The notes: generated from the letters alone by a model not told the origin. DNA of 64,000 nucleotides from Colwellia sp. 75C3 (GCF_002836255.1 NZ_PJAU01000057.1:62001-126000); one strand, 5' to 3'; shown: positions 18,060 through 28,873, numbered from the stretch's first letter. Translations and numbers: made by a program.

Positions 18060-19418
18060 ATGATATTAGATAAAGAATATAGAATACTGGTTGTTGATGA
18101 TGCTAAAGATACTCAGATGTTATTGGAGTTTGATCTTAGCGCAGCGGGATACCAGGTCACATGTTGTGATAGTGGCGGAGATGGACTCGCTTCATTGGAA
18201 ACACAAGAGATTGACCTCATTTTACTGGACATGTATATGCCCGGACTTTCAGGGTTAGAAACGTTAGCTCAAATAAAAGCACAAACTATTAGTGCACAAA
18301 TCCCCGTTATTATGTTATCAGCTTCAACAGATGAAGATGAGGTTGTTGCTGCCTTAGAGTTAGGGGCCGGTGATTATGTAACTAAACCTTATGTTGCAAA
18401 AGTACTACTTGCTCGAATGAGAACAGCGATCAGATTAAAAGAAAAAACAGCTCAACTTGAATATTTAGCGAAAACCGACTTCCTGACAGGTATTAATAAT
18501 CGTGGAAGTTTTTTTGAATTAAGTAATAACGCTATCAGTTTAGCAAATAGAGCCGGGCAACCATTAGTGGTAGCAATGTTTGATATTGATTTTTTCAAAC
18601 TAGTAAATGATAACTATGGACATGACGCGGGCGACCAAGTCTTGCGTGTTTTTAGTCAAGGTATGGCTGAAGTCTTTCGGGGTTATGACATTATTGGTCG
18701 CGTTGGCGGTGAAGAGTTTGCTGTTTGTTTACCTAATACCAACAGAGAAAGTGCTAATATTGCCTGTGAAAGATTCCGTTATTATATGGAGCAACTCAGT
18801 GTTGGTATTATTACTGATAATAATGATGAAAAAAATATTAATATTACCGTCAGTATCGGACTTGTGTTAGCTCCCAATGACTCATTAACCATTGACGAAT
18901 TATTAAAGCAAGCAGACAGCGCACTTTATTATGCGAAAGAGCATGGCCGTAACCAAGTAGTTGATGCTAGAATTATTAGCACCCCAGATGAAAGTGATAA
19001 AATGCTCGTTAGTTTAATGAATACTGACGATATAGAAAAAAATAACCCTTTGCAGGAAGGTATAATCATGGCTAATTATGATGGTATTGATTTTGATGTT
19101 GGCGTTAGTAATGTATTAGGGGACGAAGCATTGTTTAAAGAGATATTAGTGATGTTTTATCAAGACCATCACCTCGACGGAGACAAATTGGAAAGTGCTA
19201 TACAGCAGCAAGATATAGATTCAGTAAAACATCTAGCGCATACCTTAAAAGGAGTTGCCTGCTCTGTTGGTGCTATGGACTTATTTGAAGCCACTAAAGC
19301 ACTGGACATAGCAGTTAATGATGATAAGCCGGAAGATTTTGATAGCTTATTTTCACAACTATCACCGCAAATTAACCGAGTGATGAAAGGAATAGAATTA
19401 CAGTTGGATGTGAGCTAA
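18060..19418 (+). CDS. REC-GGDEF-HPt diguanylate cyclase
   Basis: 452 residues. The receiver has Asp13-Asp14 and Asp57 (LDMYMPGLSG). The GGDEF domain (about 140-305) has the active-site loop GGEEF at 216-220 and an RxxD product-inhibition site, Arg207-Asp210, exactly five residues before it; both support an active, feedback-inhibited cyclase. The C-terminal HPt domain (about 345-450) carries His394 in HLAHTLKGVACSVGAMDL. A GGDEF protein that ends in an HPt domain is an uncommon order. The HPt could accept phosphate from the hybrid kinase receiver at 15811 and pass it on, here or to another receiver. It closes the signalling cluster. P. aeruginosa hsbD offers a precedent for a cyclase beside an HsbA/HsbR switch. 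Confidence 0.9.
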   Translation: MILDKEYRILVVDDAKDTQMLLEFDLSAAGYQVTCCDSGGDGLASLETQEIDLILLDMYMPGLSGLETLAQIKAQTISAQIPVIMLSASTDEDEVVAALELGAGDYVTKPYVAKVLLARMRTAIRLKEKTAQLEYLAKTDFLTGINNRGSFFELSNNAISLANRAGQPLVVAMFDIDFFKLVNDNYGHDAGDQVLRVFSQGMAEVFRGYDIIGRVGGEEFAVCLPNTNRESANIACERFRYYMEQLSVGIITDNNDEKNINITVSIGLVLAPNDSLTIDELLKQADSALYYAKEHGRNQVVDARIISTPDESDKMLVSLMNTDDIEKNNPLQEGIIMANYDGIDFDVGVSNVLGDEALFKEILVMFYQDHHLDGDKLESAIQQQDIDSVKHLAHTLKGVACSVGAMDLFEATKALDIAVNDDKPEDFDSLFSQLSPQINRVMKGIELQLDVS

Positions 19419-19446
19419 TCGGCACACTATATAACGTATAGCGAGG

Positions 19447-19752
19447 CTATTCGTCAATCAGTAAGCTAATGTCTGTAACAGGCACGCAGCAGCAAGGCAA
19501 GATTTCATTGTCGCCGACATAAGCTAGCGGCTCACCTAAAGGGTAGTTAATTTCACCTGCTACGAGTGTGACTCTACATGCACCACAAAACCCATCACGA
19601 CAATGATAATGAACTTCTACATTAGCAGACTCTAAACAATCGAGTAATGTCTGTTCATTATTTTCATAAGGAACAACTTTCCCCTGAACGTGAATTTTTG
19701 GTATTAATTTAATAATGTCTTTCAAGTTTTTAGGTGCATGTATTGCTTTCAT
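19447..19752 (-). CDS. yfaE: 2Fe-2S ferredoxin for ribonucleotide reductase (YfaE-like)
   Basis: A 101-residue plant-type ferredoxin with CRDGFCGAC and a later CCC (about residues 85-87) that complete the CX4CX2C...C cluster site. It lies 43 bp downstream of nrdB on the same strand, as in E. coli nrdAB-yfaE, where YfaE supplies electrons to maintain and repair the diferric-tyrosyl cofactor of NrdB. The ATG at 19752 is preferred; an in-frame TTG four codons upstream is also possible. The N-terminus is about 15 residues longer than E. coli YfaE. Confidence 0.88.
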   Translation of the reverse strand: MKAIHAPKNLKDIIKLIPKIHVQGKVVPYENNEQTLLDCLESANVEVHYHCRDGFCGACRVTLVAGEINYPLGEPLAYVGDNEILPCCCVPVTDISLLIDE

Positions 19753-19795
19753 ACTTATTAACAAGCCTTAATTAAGGCCAATGCGATTTTCATTT

Positions 19796-20941
19796 TTACA
19801 AGTCGAAATCGTCAAAGTCATCTGCAGCTACTGAAGAGTCAACCTGCCCAACTAGGTAGCTTGATATCTCAGTTTCTTGTGGAGCAACTTGCACATTATC
19901 GCTGACAAGATAAGAATTCATCCAAGGTAGAGGATTGCTTTTAATGTCAAAAGGGGCATCAAAACCGATAGCGCTTAAACGTTGATTAGAAATATACTCA
20001 ATATATTGATTCAAAATTTCGGCATTAAGCCCGATCATTGAGCCATCTTTAAATAAATATTGAGCCCATTCTTTTTCTTGCTCAACAACATCTAAGAAAA
20101 TTTGTAATCCTTCATCACGAAGCTCTTCACTAATAACCTTCATTTCAGGGTCATCTTTACCTGATCTCCAATTATTAAGAATATGTTGAGTCCCCGTTAA
20201 ATGAAGTGCTTCATCGCGCGCAATTAACTTTATAATTTTTGCATTGCCTTCTAGTAACTCACGTTCTGCAAAAGCAAATGAGCAAGCAAAACTTACGTAA
20301 AAACGGATTGCCTCTAGTGCGTTAACAGAGCAAACTGCAAGATATAAACGTTCTTTAAGTTTTCTGGTACTAACTTCAACCGTTCTTTTTTCAGAATTAG
20401 CACCTTCGACCTCATAAGTACCTTCGCCCTGAGATTGTAATAATTGTGTAGTAAGAATTACATCGTCAAAAAACTTAGCGATACTAGTAGCACGTTTTAA
20501 AATAGCAGGGTTAACGATGATATCATCGAATATTTCACCAGGATCCGTAAATAAATTACGTAAAATATGCGTGTAAGAGCGAGAGTGAATAGTTTCGCTA
20601 AAGGCCCAGGTTTCTACCCATGTTTCTACTTCGGGTAAAGAGACTAAAGGAAGTAATACAGCATTAACAGAGCGTGCAGCCATTGAGTCTAAAAGTGTTT
20701 GATACTTTAAGTTGGAGATGAAAATATGCTTTTCAGAGTCTGTTAGGCTCTGCCAATCAGCTCTATCTTTAGATACATCAACTTCTTCTGGACGCCAAAA
20801 AAACGATAATTGTTTTTCTATTAATTTTTCAAAAGCAATATAACGTTGTTGATCATAGCGAGAAACGTTAACGCTATTACCTAAAAACATTGGTTCTAAA
20901 AGTGCGTTGTTAGGTATTTGATTAAACGTGGTATACGTCAT
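19796..20941 (-). CDS. nrdB: ribonucleotide reductase class Ia small subunit
   Basis: A 381-residue beta subunit that houses the diiron-tyrosyl radical. Helix motifs with iron ligands are visible ([16 protein letters not shown] with the radical Tyr, and [11 protein letters not shown]). The C-terminus DDFDDFDL is the tail that docks into NrdA. It is on the minus strand after nrdA, with a 115-bp spacer that contains a perfect 10-bp-stem hairpin. Confidence 0.96.
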   Translation of the reverse strand: MTYTTFNQIPNNALLEPMFLGNSVNVSRYDQQRYIAFEKLIEKQLSFFWRPEEVDVSKDRADWQSLTDSEKHIFISNLKYQTLLDSMAARSVNAVLLPLVSLPEVETWVETWAFSETIHSRSYTHILRNLFTDPGEIFDDIIVNPAILKRATSIAKFFDDVILTTQLLQSQGEGTYEVEGANSEKRTVEVSTRKLKERLYLAVCSVNALEAIRFYVSFACSFAFAERELLEGNAKIIKLIARDEALHLTGTQHILNNWRSGKDDPEMKVISEELRDEGLQIFLDVVEQEKEWAQYLFKDGSMIGLNAEILNQYIEYISNQRLSAIGFDAPFDIKSNPLPWMNSYLVSDNVQVAPQETEISSYLVGQVDSSVAADDFDDFDL

Positions 20942-20977
20942 GTTTTTATTCCTTTGGGACTACACAGCTGTAGTAGC

Positions 20978-21005
20978 AAAAGCCTAGTACTTTGCTAGGC
21001 TTTTT
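20978..21005. terminator. hairpin in nrdA-nrdB spacer
   Basis: Perfect stem AAAAGCCTAG / CTAGGCTTTT with a 7-base loop. Read on the plus strand it is followed by TTTTTATTTA. Read on the minus strand (the direction of nrdA to nrdB) it ends in only four T. It could partly terminate or stabilise the nrdA transcript so that the two subunits are made in different amounts, or stop antisense transcription. Confidence 0.55.
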
Positions 21006-21056
21006 ATTTATATATTAACTTTGGGTACATTTAATAAGGGGGATTAAGTAAAATGA

Positions 21057-23327
21057 TTAAATTTTACAAGCACCACCAGCACATCCATCGTCTTCAATTT
21101 CAATGTCATCGCTGGCACCATCACGGGTGTTATGGTAATAAAGTGTTTTAACACCTAATTTATAAGCCGTTAATATATCTTTCAAGATTTGTTTAACGGG
21201 TACTTTTCCGCCTTCAAATTTATTCGGATCATAATTAGTATTTGCCGATATAGCTTGATCAACAAACTTTTGCATGATGCCAACCAGTTCTAAATAGCCT
21301 TGATTATCTGGAATATTCCAAAGTAATTCATAGTTGCCTTTAAGTTTTTCATATTCAGGAACAACTTGCTTTAATACACCATCTTTACTGGCTTTAATGC
21401 TTATTAAACCACGAGGTGGCTCAATACCATTCGTTGCATTAGATATTTGCGACGATGTTTCTGATGGCATTAACGCTGATACAGTGGAGTTTCTTACGCC
21501 GTACTTTTTAATGCTTTCACGTAAGCTTTCCCAATCAAGATGAAGCGGTTCGCCTGTGATGTCATCGATTGCCTTTTTATAAGTATCAATCGGTAAAATC
21601 CCTTGTGCTAAGCGAGTTTCATCAAATTTAGGACAAGCACCTTGCTCTTTTGCTAATTGGTTCGTCGCTTTCAATAAATAAAACTGAATCGCTTCAAAAG
21701 TACGATGCGTTAAGTTATTTGCACTACCATTGGAGTAGTAAAGACCATTTTTAGCAAGATAGTACGCATAGTTAATAACACCTATACCTAATGTACGTCT
21801 CGCCATACTAGCACTTTGTGCTGCTGCAATAGGGTAATCTTGATAATCTAATAAGCAATCTAAAGCGCGCACTGCTAAGTCAGCTAGACCTTCTATTTCA
21901 TCTAAAGAATCAATCGCACCTAAGTTAAATGCAGATAAGGTACAAAGGGCAATTTCGCCGTTTTCATCATTAATGTCATTCATTGGTTTAGTAGGTAACG
22001 CTATTTCTAAACACAAGTTACTCTGACGAATAGCCGCTTTAGTCGGTTCAAATGGACTATGGGTATTACAGTGATCAACATTTTGTAGATATATACGACC
22101 TGTACTTGCACGTTCTTGCGCAAACAAGGTAAATAATTCAATCGCTTTTATACGTTTTTTACGAATAGAATCATCGTTTTCATATTGTACATATAAACGT
22201 TCAAATTTTTCTTGGTCTTCAAAGAAAGCATCATATAACCCTGGTACATCACTAGGACTAAATAAGGTAATAGAGCCGCCTTTAATTAAGCGTTGGTACA
22301 TCAGCTTGTTAAATTGCACGCCATAATCTAAATGACGGACACGGTTTTCTTCAACACCACGGTTATTTTTAAGAACCAGTAAGCTTTCAACTTCAAGATG
22401 CCACAATGGATAAAATAGTGTAGCAGCACCACCGCGAACTCCACCTTGAGAACAGCTTTTAACAGCTGTTTGGAAATGTTTAAAGAATGGAATACAGCCA
22501 GTGTGAAATGCTTCGCCATTTCTTATGGTACTACCCAATGCACGAATACGACCCGCATTGACACCAATACCGGCACGTTGAGAAACATACTTAACGATAG
22601 CGCTGGATGTTGCATTAATTGAATCTAAACTATCGCCACACTCAATCAATACACAAGATGAAAATTGACGTGTCGGTGTGCGAACACCAGCCATAATAGG
22701 TGTTGGTAAGGATATTTTAAAGCGAGAGATAGCGTGATAAAAATTTTCTACATACGTTAAGCGAGTATCAGCAGGGTATTTAGCAAATAAACATGCCGCG
22801 ACTAAAATATAAAGAAATTGAGCACTTTCGTAAATTTCACCTGTTACTCTGTTTTGTACTAGATACTTACCTTCAAGCTGTTTCATTGCAGCATAACTGA
22901 AGTTTAGATCACGGCTGTGATCCATGAAGCTGGCCATATGCTCGAACTCAGCTTTAGTATAATCTGCTAATAAGTGCTGATCATATTTACCAGCTTCAAC
23001 TAATTTTACCACATGGTCATAAAGTGCCGGTGGTTCAAATTGTCCATAGGCTTTTTTACGTAAGTGAAAAACAGCTAGTCGTGCGGCTAAATATTGGTAA
23101 TCAGGTGTCTCTTCAGAAATCAAATCAGCGGCCGATTTAATGATTGTTTCATGAATATCTTCAGTTTTGATACCGTCATAAAACTGAATGTGAGATTTTA
23201 ATTCGACCTGAGACACTGATACTTGTTCTAAGCCTTCAGCAGCCCAAGCAATGACACGATGAATTTTTTCTAAATCAATGGTTTCTTTTTTACCATTTCG
23301 TTTAGTTACAGAAAGGTTGTTATTCAT
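21057..23327 (-). CDS. nrdA: ribonucleotide reductase class Ia large subunit
   Basis: A 756-residue alpha subunit that reduces ribonucleoside diphosphates. The N-terminal ATP-cone (about 5-95: VTKRNGKKETIDLEKIHRVI) indicates allosteric activity control. Conserved core segments include SSCVLIECGDSLDSI, NLCLEIALPTKPM and MPSETSSQISNATNGIEPPRG. The C-terminal redox pair is Cys749/Cys754 in GCAGGACKI. The upstream region carries two NrdR-box-like sites. Length is close to the E. coli protein. Confidence 0.97.
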   Translation of the reverse strand: MNNNLSVTKRNGKKETIDLEKIHRVIAWAAEGLEQVSVSQVELKSHIQFYDGIKTEDIHETIIKSAADLISEETPDYQYLAARLAVFHLRKKAYGQFEPPALYDHVVKLVEAGKYDQHLLADYTKAEFEHMASFMDHSRDLNFSYAAMKQLEGKYLVQNRVTGEIYESAQFLYILVAACLFAKYPADTRLTYVENFYHAISRFKISLPTPIMAGVRTPTRQFSSCVLIECGDSLDSINATSSAIVKYVSQRAGIGVNAGRIRALGSTIRNGEAFHTGCIPFFKHFQTAVKSCSQGGVRGGAATLFYPLWHLEVESLLVLKNNRGVEENRVRHLDYGVQFNKLMYQRLIKGGSITLFSPSDVPGLYDAFFEDQEKFERLYVQYENDDSIRKKRIKAIELFTLFAQERASTGRIYLQNVDHCNTHSPFEPTKAAIRQSNLCLEIALPTKPMNDINDENGEIALCTLSAFNLGAIDSLDEIEGLADLAVRALDCLLDYQDYPIAAAQSASMARRTLGIGVINYAYYLAKNGLYYSNGSANNLTHRTFEAIQFYLLKATNQLAKEQGACPKFDETRLAQGILPIDTYKKAIDDITGEPLHLDWESLRESIKKYGVRNSTVSALMPSETSSQISNATNGIEPPRGLISIKASKDGVLKQVVPEYEKLKGNYELLWNIPDNQGYLELVGIMQKFVDQAISANTNYDPNKFEGGKVPVKQILKDILTAYKLGVKTLYYHNTRDGASDDIEIEDDGCAGGACKI

Positions 23328-23469
23328 GAAATACCTGCAAAGCGATTATTGTTATTGTTTATTATTCCTAATGAAAGGATCTAAAACGTCCCTAATAAAA
23401 AATCCCACATACGTATTAGAAATAAGTGTTCAAATACGTAGTATTAAAAATAACAACTGGGCATCAAAT

Positions 23470-23485
23470 GCACAATATCTAGGGT
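23470..23485 (-). promoter_or_regulatory. NrdR-box-like site 1 upstream of nrdA
   Basis: GCACAATATCTAGGGT agrees at about 13 of 16 positions with the palindromic NrdR box ACACWATATATWGTGT (consensus from memory). It lies about 143 bp upstream of the nrdA start and 31 bp (three helical turns) from a second site, the usual arrangement for NrdR repression of nrd operons. The nrdR gene is not in the window. Confidence 0.62.
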
Positions 23486-23500
23486 TTTTTATAATTCTAG

Positions 23501-23516
23501 ACACAAGATAGTGAGG
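23501..23516 (-). promoter_or_regulatory. NrdR-box-like site 2 upstream of nrdA
   Basis: ACACAAGATAGTGAGG matches the NrdR box at about 12 of 16 positions and starts exactly 31 bp from site 1, so both would lie on the same face of the DNA. It is weaker than site 1; the pairing and the spacing carry the case. Confidence 0.58.
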
Positions 23517-23893
23517 TTTGACCTGTTTTGCAAGTGATAAAATATGTTGATCTTTGTGATTATTTTTATCGTTTTTTCAGGGTTAGTGATGACTAACCTA
23601 GCAAGACTTTTTCATTTTGGAATTTACTAAAAGCAACGATTATTTTATTTTTTTTAACGCTGATTATTTTGATAAATTATTTTTGTTAAATAATGATACT
23701 CACGGTAGTGAATTAATCTAAATGAAATAAAGTACTTATTTAACAGTGCCTTGTATGTAGATGGCAAGTGTAGATTAATGTTTAAACAACTTGATTGTTT
23801 ATACAACAATAATTCTACACTCAACTGAAGCAATAGAGTTAGTACTAACTTAGCAATAATTTCGCTATTTATAGCAGCATTAATAGTGGGTTT
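23517..23893. other. intergenic region nrdA-ubiG, no gene seen
   Basis: AT-rich sequence between the nrdA promoter region and the 3' end of ubiG. It holds an imperfect inverted repeat (AGTGTAGATT near 23767, AATTCTACACT near 23812) that may end the ubiG transcript, but without a clear U-run. No ORF of note, tRNA or known RNA was recognised. Confidence 0.5.
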
Positions 23894-24634
23894 TTAAAGC
23901 TTGCGACAACACAATATATAATTGACATCAAGAGAGTCAGTTAACTTATGATTTCCTGTCATTGGATTGTAATGAATGCCACTAGCATCAATACACTTCA
24001 AGCCGTGCGCTTCAGCCCAGCCAATAAGTTGTGAAGGGCGAATAAACTTATCATGGTCATGAGTCCCATCAGGAACTATTTTTAGAAGCTTTTCTGCGGC
24101 GACTATGGCAAGTAAATAAGATTTAATACTTTTATTCAAGGTTGAAAAAAATATCAAGCCGCCGGGTTTAACTAAAGTAGAACATGCTTGAATCACTGAT
24201 TCAGGATCTGGTACATGCTCTAACATTTCCATACAGGTTACTACATCAAATGCCTCAGGATTTTGTAATGCTTTTTCTTCTGCGGTGATTTTTTGATAAT
24301 TGATTGTTACGCCTTTTTCAAGTGCATGTAATTTTGCAACATTGAGTGGCTCTGTACCCATATCAATACCAGTTACCTTTGAACCGAGTTTTGCAAGTGA
24401 CTCAGATAATATTCCACCACCGCAACCCACATCAATAATTTCTTTATCATAAAAGCCGTTATTTGATTCAATGTCATTAACCTGAAGGGCAATGTGTTGA
24501 CTTATAAATTGCACTCTTAAAGGGTTAATTTGATGTAAAGGTTTAAAATCACCGGTTAAATCCCACCATTGGCTAGCGACTTGTTCGAACTTTGCAATTT
24601 CATCTTCATTTACGTTAAGCGGTTTGGTTGACAT
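23894..24634 (-). CDS. ubiG: ubiquinone biosynthesis O-methyltransferase UbiG
   Basis: A 246-residue SAM-dependent methyltransferase that performs both O-methylations in ubiquinone synthesis. The N-terminus has [26 protein letters not shown], a UbiG signature. The SAM-binding loop is [19 protein letters not shown], followed by [14 protein letters not shown] and the membrane-contact stretch near FIRPSQL. It is transcribed away from gyrA, as in many gammaproteobacteria where ubiG and gyrA are divergent neighbours. Confidence 0.96.
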   Translation of the reverse strand: MSTKPLNVNEDEIAKFEQVASQWWDLTGDFKPLHQINPLRVQFISQHIALQVNDIESNNGFYDKEIIDVGCGGGILSESLAKLGSKVTGIDMGTEPLNVAKLHALEKGVTINYQKITAEEKALQNPEAFDVVTCMEMLEHVPDPESVIQACSTLVKPGGLIFFSTLNKSIKSYLLAIVAAEKLLKIVPDGTHDHDKFIRPSQLIGWAEAHGLKCIDASGIHYNPMTGNHKLTDSLDVNYILCCRKL

Positions 24635-24967
24635 ACATTCACTACTTTAAATTAACTTTCAATATTTCGATTCTAAACGAAAGTCATTTTTAAGCAAAGG
24701 GGATAGATCAAATCTACGCTTATTCGGTGCTTTTTTAAGCTGTTCATAACCCCCGTAAAAACCATTAAATAAAGCAGTATGGCATCAAACATTTTTATGC
24801 TAGTATGCTGCGTTGATTACTATTATTAGTGTCTGTTACATAGCTGTATAACAGTAAATATATAACAATAAAATCTTTAAAATACTGCTTATTCAATACT
24901 AAATTAGCTTCGCTAAATAACTAGTATTGTTAGGCAAAAGAAATTAGTTAAGGGATACCATCGATTT
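24635..24967. promoter_or_regulatory. divergent ubiG-gyrA promoter region
   Basis: 333 bp of AT-rich DNA between divergent genes, so it must hold both promoters. A small inverted repeat, CTGTTA (24833) and TAACAG (24849), sits about 115 bp before gyrA. No promoter can be assigned firmly by eye. AAGGGATACC lies before the gyrA start. Confidence 0.45.
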
Positions 24968-27682
24968 ATGTCCGATCTGGCCAAACAAATAGTTCCAGTT
25001 AATATTGAAGATGAACTAAAAACCTCCTATTTAGATTATGCTATGAGCGTAATAGTTGGGCGAGCATTGCCTGACGTTCGTGATGGCTTAAAACCTGTAC
25101 ATCGTCGCGTGTTATTCGCTATGGATGTATTAGGTAATGATTGGAACAAAGCCTATAAGAAATCAGCCCGTGTGGTTGGTGATGTAATAGGTAAGTATCA
25201 CCCTCATGGTGATACTGCAGTTTACGATACAATAGTTCGTATGGCACAGCCATTCTCCTTACGTTACATGCTTGTCGATGGACAAGGTAACTTCGGCTCT
25301 GTTGATGGTGATAGCGCAGCAGCAATGCGTTATACCGAAATTAGAATGTCTAAAATTGCCCATTCTATTCTTGCCGACTTAGATAAAGAAACCGTTGATT
25401 TTGTACCTAACTATGATGGTACAGAACATATTCCAGCGGTTATGCCAACCCGAGTACCTAACTTACTAGTCAATGGTACGTCAGGTATTGCTGTTGGTAT
25501 GGCAACCAATATTCCTCCACATAATTTAACTGAAGTTATCAACGCTTGTTTAGCGCTTATTGAAAACAGTGAATTAACGTTTGAAGAAATATTAGAATAT
25601 ATCCCAGGACCTGATTTTCCAACAGCAGGTATTATCAGTGGTCGTGCCGGTATTGAAGAAGCGTACCGAACGGGTCGCGGTAAAATAAAAATTCGTGCGC
25701 GTGCAAGTATTGATGTACATGAAACCACGGGTAAAGAAACAATAATAGTTCACGAACTGCCTTATCAAGTAAACAAAGCACGCTTAATTGAAAAAATGGC
25801 TGAGCTTGTTAAAGATAAACGTCTTGAAGGTATTTCTGCTTTACGTGATGAGTCTGATAAAGATGGCATGCGTATGGTTATTGAAATCAAGCGTGGTGAA
25901 GTGGGTGAAGTTGTTTTAAATAACTTATACAAGCTTACTCAAATGCAAGTTTCTTTTGGTTTAAATATGGTGGCATTAACCAACGGCCAACCAAAAATAT
26001 TTAATATTAAAGAAATGTTAGAAGCGTTTGTTTTACATCGCCGTGAAGTTGTTACTCGTCGTACTATTTTCGAATTAAGAAAAGCGCGTGACCGTGCTCA
26101 TATCTTAGAAGGTTTATCTATTGCATTAGCAAATATAGACCCAATCATAGAAATGATTAAAAATTCTAATAACAGAAAAGAATCTGAAGAAAAGCTTATT
26201 TCTCAAGGCTGGGAATTAGGTAATGTTGCTAACATGCTTAGCGAGGCTGGTAATGATGCAGCGCGTCCTGAGTGGTTAGAACCTGAATACGGCATTCGTG
26301 ATGGTTTATATTACTTAACTGCCGAGCAAGCAAAAGCAATCGTCGACCTACAGTTATACAAATTATCGGGTATGGAACACGATAAAATTCTAAGCGAGTA
26401 CAAAGCGTTATTAGACCTTATTGCAGAATTAATGCATATTTTGGCTACACCTGCTCGTTTGATGGAAGTTATTTGTGAAGAGCTTGTTGCTATTCGTGAT
26501 GAGTTTGGTGATGAGCGTAGAACTGAAATTACTAATGCTTCACATGATTTGTCTTTAGAAGACTTAATCACTGAAGAAGATGTTGTAGTGACACTATCAC
26601 ATGAAGGCTATGTTAAATATCAAGTCCTAAGTGATTACGAAGCTCAGCGTCGTGGTGGTAAAGGTAAAGCAGCGACTAAGATGAAAGAAGAAGATTTCAT
26701 CGAACGTTTATTAGTGGCTAATACCCATGACACTATTTTATGTTTCTCAGATCGCGGCAAATTATATTGGTTGAAAGTGTTCCAATTACCATTAGCAAGT
26801 CGTACAGCGCGTGGACGCCCAATTGTAAACATCTTACCATTGGAAAGTGATGAACGTATCACCGCTATATTACCAGTACGTGAATATGCAGATGATAAAT
26901 ATATCGTGATGGCGACGGCTTCTGGAACAGTTAAGAAAACACGTTTAGATGCTTACTCAAATCAACGTGCTAACGGTATTATTGCCTTAAACCTACGTGA
27001 TGATGATACCTTAATTGGTGTTGATATTACCGATGGTAACAACGATATTATGTTGTTCTCTGATGCAGGTAAAGTTGTGCGCTTTAACGAAAAAGTGCGT
27101 GATAGCGAAACAGGTGAAATAAAGCTTGATCCAGAAACTGGTGAACAACGTTGGGCGTTAAAACCTATCGGTCGAACTGGGACTGGTGTTCGCGGTATGA
27201 AGCTTGAAGGTGATCAAAAAGTTGTATCACTTATCGTACCTAAAAATGATGGACCTATCTTAACCATTACAGAAAATGGTTTTGGTAAGCGTACTGACTT
27301 AGCTGAATATCCAGCTAAAAGTAGAGCAACGAAAGGTGTTGTTTCTATTAAAGTGAGTGAGCGTAATGGTAAAGTCGTTGGTGCAGTTCAAGTTGAAGAC
27401 CTTGATGAGATCATGTTAATTACTGACAGTGGTACATTAGTACGTACTCGCGTTAATGAAGTGAGTGTTATAGGTCGTAATACTCAAGGAGTACGTTTAA
27501 TACGTACTGCTGATGATGAGCATGTGGTTGCATTACAACGTATTGATGAAATTGAAGAGCCAGAACAACTTGAAGAAGTTGTTGAAGGTGATGAAGTTAT
27601 TGAAACGAGTGCAGAGCACAATCCAGAGCATAGCGCTCAACAGGATGATGTTGAAAGTACAGAAGACAATAACGAAGAGTAG
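24968..27682 (+). CDS. gyrA: DNA gyrase subunit A
   Basis: A 904-residue gyrase A. Catalytic Tyr122 sits in [10 protein letters not shown]. The quinolone-determining region reads [15 protein letters not shown], so position 83 is Thr rather than the Ser of E. coli; Thr83 is also the wild-type residue in P. aeruginosa. The GyrA box QRRGGKG lies near residue 560, and beta-pinwheel repeats follow. The tail is highly acidic (from about 860), as usual for gyrase. It is followed by a clear terminator. Confidence 0.97.
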   Translation: MSDLAKQIVPVNIEDELKTSYLDYAMSVIVGRALPDVRDGLKPVHRRVLFAMDVLGNDWNKAYKKSARVVGDVIGKYHPHGDTAVYDTIVRMAQPFSLRYMLVDGQGNFGSVDGDSAAAMRYTEIRMSKIAHSILADLDKETVDFVPNYDGTEHIPAVMPTRVPNLLVNGTSGIAVGMATNIPPHNLTEVINACLALIENSELTFEEILEYIPGPDFPTAGIISGRAGIEEAYRTGRGKIKIRARASIDVHETTGKETIIVHELPYQVNKARLIEKMAELVKDKRLEGISALRDESDKDGMRMVIEIKRGEVGEVVLNNLYKLTQMQVSFGLNMVALTNGQPKIFNIKEMLEAFVLHRREVVTRRTIFELRKARDRAHILEGLSIALANIDPIIEMIKNSNNRKESEEKLISQGWELGNVANMLSEAGNDAARPEWLEPEYGIRDGLYYLTAEQAKAIVDLQLYKLSGMEHDKILSEYKALLDLIAELMHILATPARLMEVICEELVAIRDEFGDERRTEITNASHDLSLEDLITEEDVVVTLSHEGYVKYQVLSDYEAQRRGGKGKAATKMKEEDFIERLLVANTHDTILCFSDRGKLYWLKVFQLPLASRTARGRPIVNILPLESDERITAILPVREYADDKYIVMATASGTVKKTRLDAYSNQRANGIIALNLRDDDTLIGVDITDGNNDIMLFSDAGKVVRFNEKVRDSETGEIKLDPETGEQRWALKPIGRTGTGVRGMKLEGDQKVVSLIVPKNDGPILTITENGFGKRTDLAEYPAKSRATKGVVSIKVSERNGKVVGAVQVEDLDEIMLITDSGTLVRTRVNEVSVIGRNTQGVRLIRTADDEHVVALQRIDEIEEPEQLEEVVEGDEVIETSAEHNPEHSAQQDDVESTEDNNEE

Positions 27683-27700
27683 TCGTTATAGTAACATTGA

Positions 27701-27730
27701 AAAGGGCGGCTAATAACCGCCTTTTTTATT
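27701..27730 (+). terminator. gyrA terminator
   Basis: AAAGGGCGGC, a short TAATAA loop and CCGCCTTTTTTATT form a GC-rich hairpin with a U-run just after the gyrA stop. Confidence 0.88.
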
Positions 27731-27786
27731 GTAATTTTATTAGTGAAATAATATTTCTAATAGCAGTTAATAAAGTAGGAATGATA

Positions 27787-28872
27787 ATGTCAGAAGTTTT
27801 TAATTTTTGTGCTGGCCCAGCCATGTTACCAACAGCTGTAATGGCAAAAGCACAACAAGAGTTTGTTAATTGGCAAGGTACTGGTAGTTCTGTAATGGAA
27901 TTAAGTCATCGTAGCGGTATATACATGGCTATGGCTGCTCAAGCGGAAGCAGATTTACGTGAGCTGATGTCTATACCTGATAATTATAAAGTTTTGTTTT
28001 GTCATGGTGGCGGACGTGGACAATTTTCTGCTGTTCCATTGAATTTATTACCTGCAGGAAAAACTGCTGATTACATTGTTGACGGCTCATGGTCTAAAGC
28101 AGCAGCAACCGAAGCACAAAACTTTGGTGATATTAATGTTATTAACATCACCAAAGAAGATAATGGCAATATTAGTGTCCTTAACCCAACAGAATGGCCT
28201 ATAAGTCCCAACGCGGCTTATGTTCATTATTGTCCAAATGAAACGGTTAACGGTATCGAAATTAATGAAATACCAGAAACTAATGGTGTGCCTTTAGTTG
28301 CAGATATGTCTTCAACTATTTTATCTCACGAAGTTGACGTCAGTAAGTTTGGCTTAATCTATGCGGGTGCACAAAAAAATATCGGCCCATCGGGATTAAC
28401 AATTGTTATTGTTCGTGAAGATTTATTGGGTCATGCTCAAATAGCAACGCCATGTATTATGAATTACAAATTAGCTGCAGATAATGACTCAATGTATAAT
28501 ACTCCACCAACTTATGCTTGGTATCTTGCGGGTTTAGTCTTCCAGTGGCTTAAAGATTTAGGTGGTGTAAAAGCTATTGCTAAAGTAAATAAAGCAAAAG
28601 CTGAGTTACTTTATCAAGCAATTGATAACAGTGAATTATACCTTAATCACATAGAATCTCAGTATCGTAGCAAGATGAATATTCCTTTTTGGCTAAAAGA
28701 TGAAACTTTAAATGATAAGTTTTTAATCGAGTCAGAGGCAGCAGGTTTAACTGCACTTAAAGGCCATAGAATTGTTGGTGGCATGCGTGCAAGTATCTAT
28801 AACGCAATGCCACTTGAAGGTGTACAGGCACTTGTAGAATTTATGCAACAGTTTGAAAAGAGGAATAGATAA
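27787..28872 (+). CDS. serC: phosphoserine aminotransferase
   Basis: A 361-residue PLP enzyme converting 3-phosphohydroxypyruvate to phosphoserine (also used in pyridoxal phosphate synthesis). It begins [15 protein letters not shown] and has [18 protein letters not shown]. The Schiff-base Lys lies in [15 protein letters not shown] 27787 is chosen because AGGA lies 6 bases upstream; an in-frame ATG at 27781 directly abuts the SD, and longer frames would run through the gyrA terminator. It is followed after one base by aroA, the classic serC-aroA operon. Confidence 0.95.
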   Translation: MSEVFNFCAGPAMLPTAVMAKAQQEFVNWQGTGSSVMELSHRSGIYMAMAAQAEADLRELMSIPDNYKVLFCHGGGRGQFSAVPLNLLPAGKTADYIVDGSWSKAAATEAQNFGDINVINITKEDNGNISVLNPTEWPISPNAAYVHYCPNETVNGIEINEIPETNGVPLVADMSSTILSHEVDVSKFGLIYAGAQKNIGPSGLTIVIVREDLLGHAQIATPCIMNYKLAADNDSMYNTPPTYAWYLAGLVFQWLKDLGGVKAIAKVNKAKAELLYQAIDNSELYLNHIESQYRSKMNIPFWLKDETLNDKFLIESEAAGLTALKGHRIVGGMRASIYNAMPLEGVQALVEFMQQFEKRNR

Positions 28873-28873
28873 A

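Noticed and set aside
24968-27682. GyrA Thr83 might mark acquired quinolone resistance.
   Set aside because: Thr83 is the wild-type residue in other gammaproteobacteria such as P. aeruginosa; no sign of a recent mutation.
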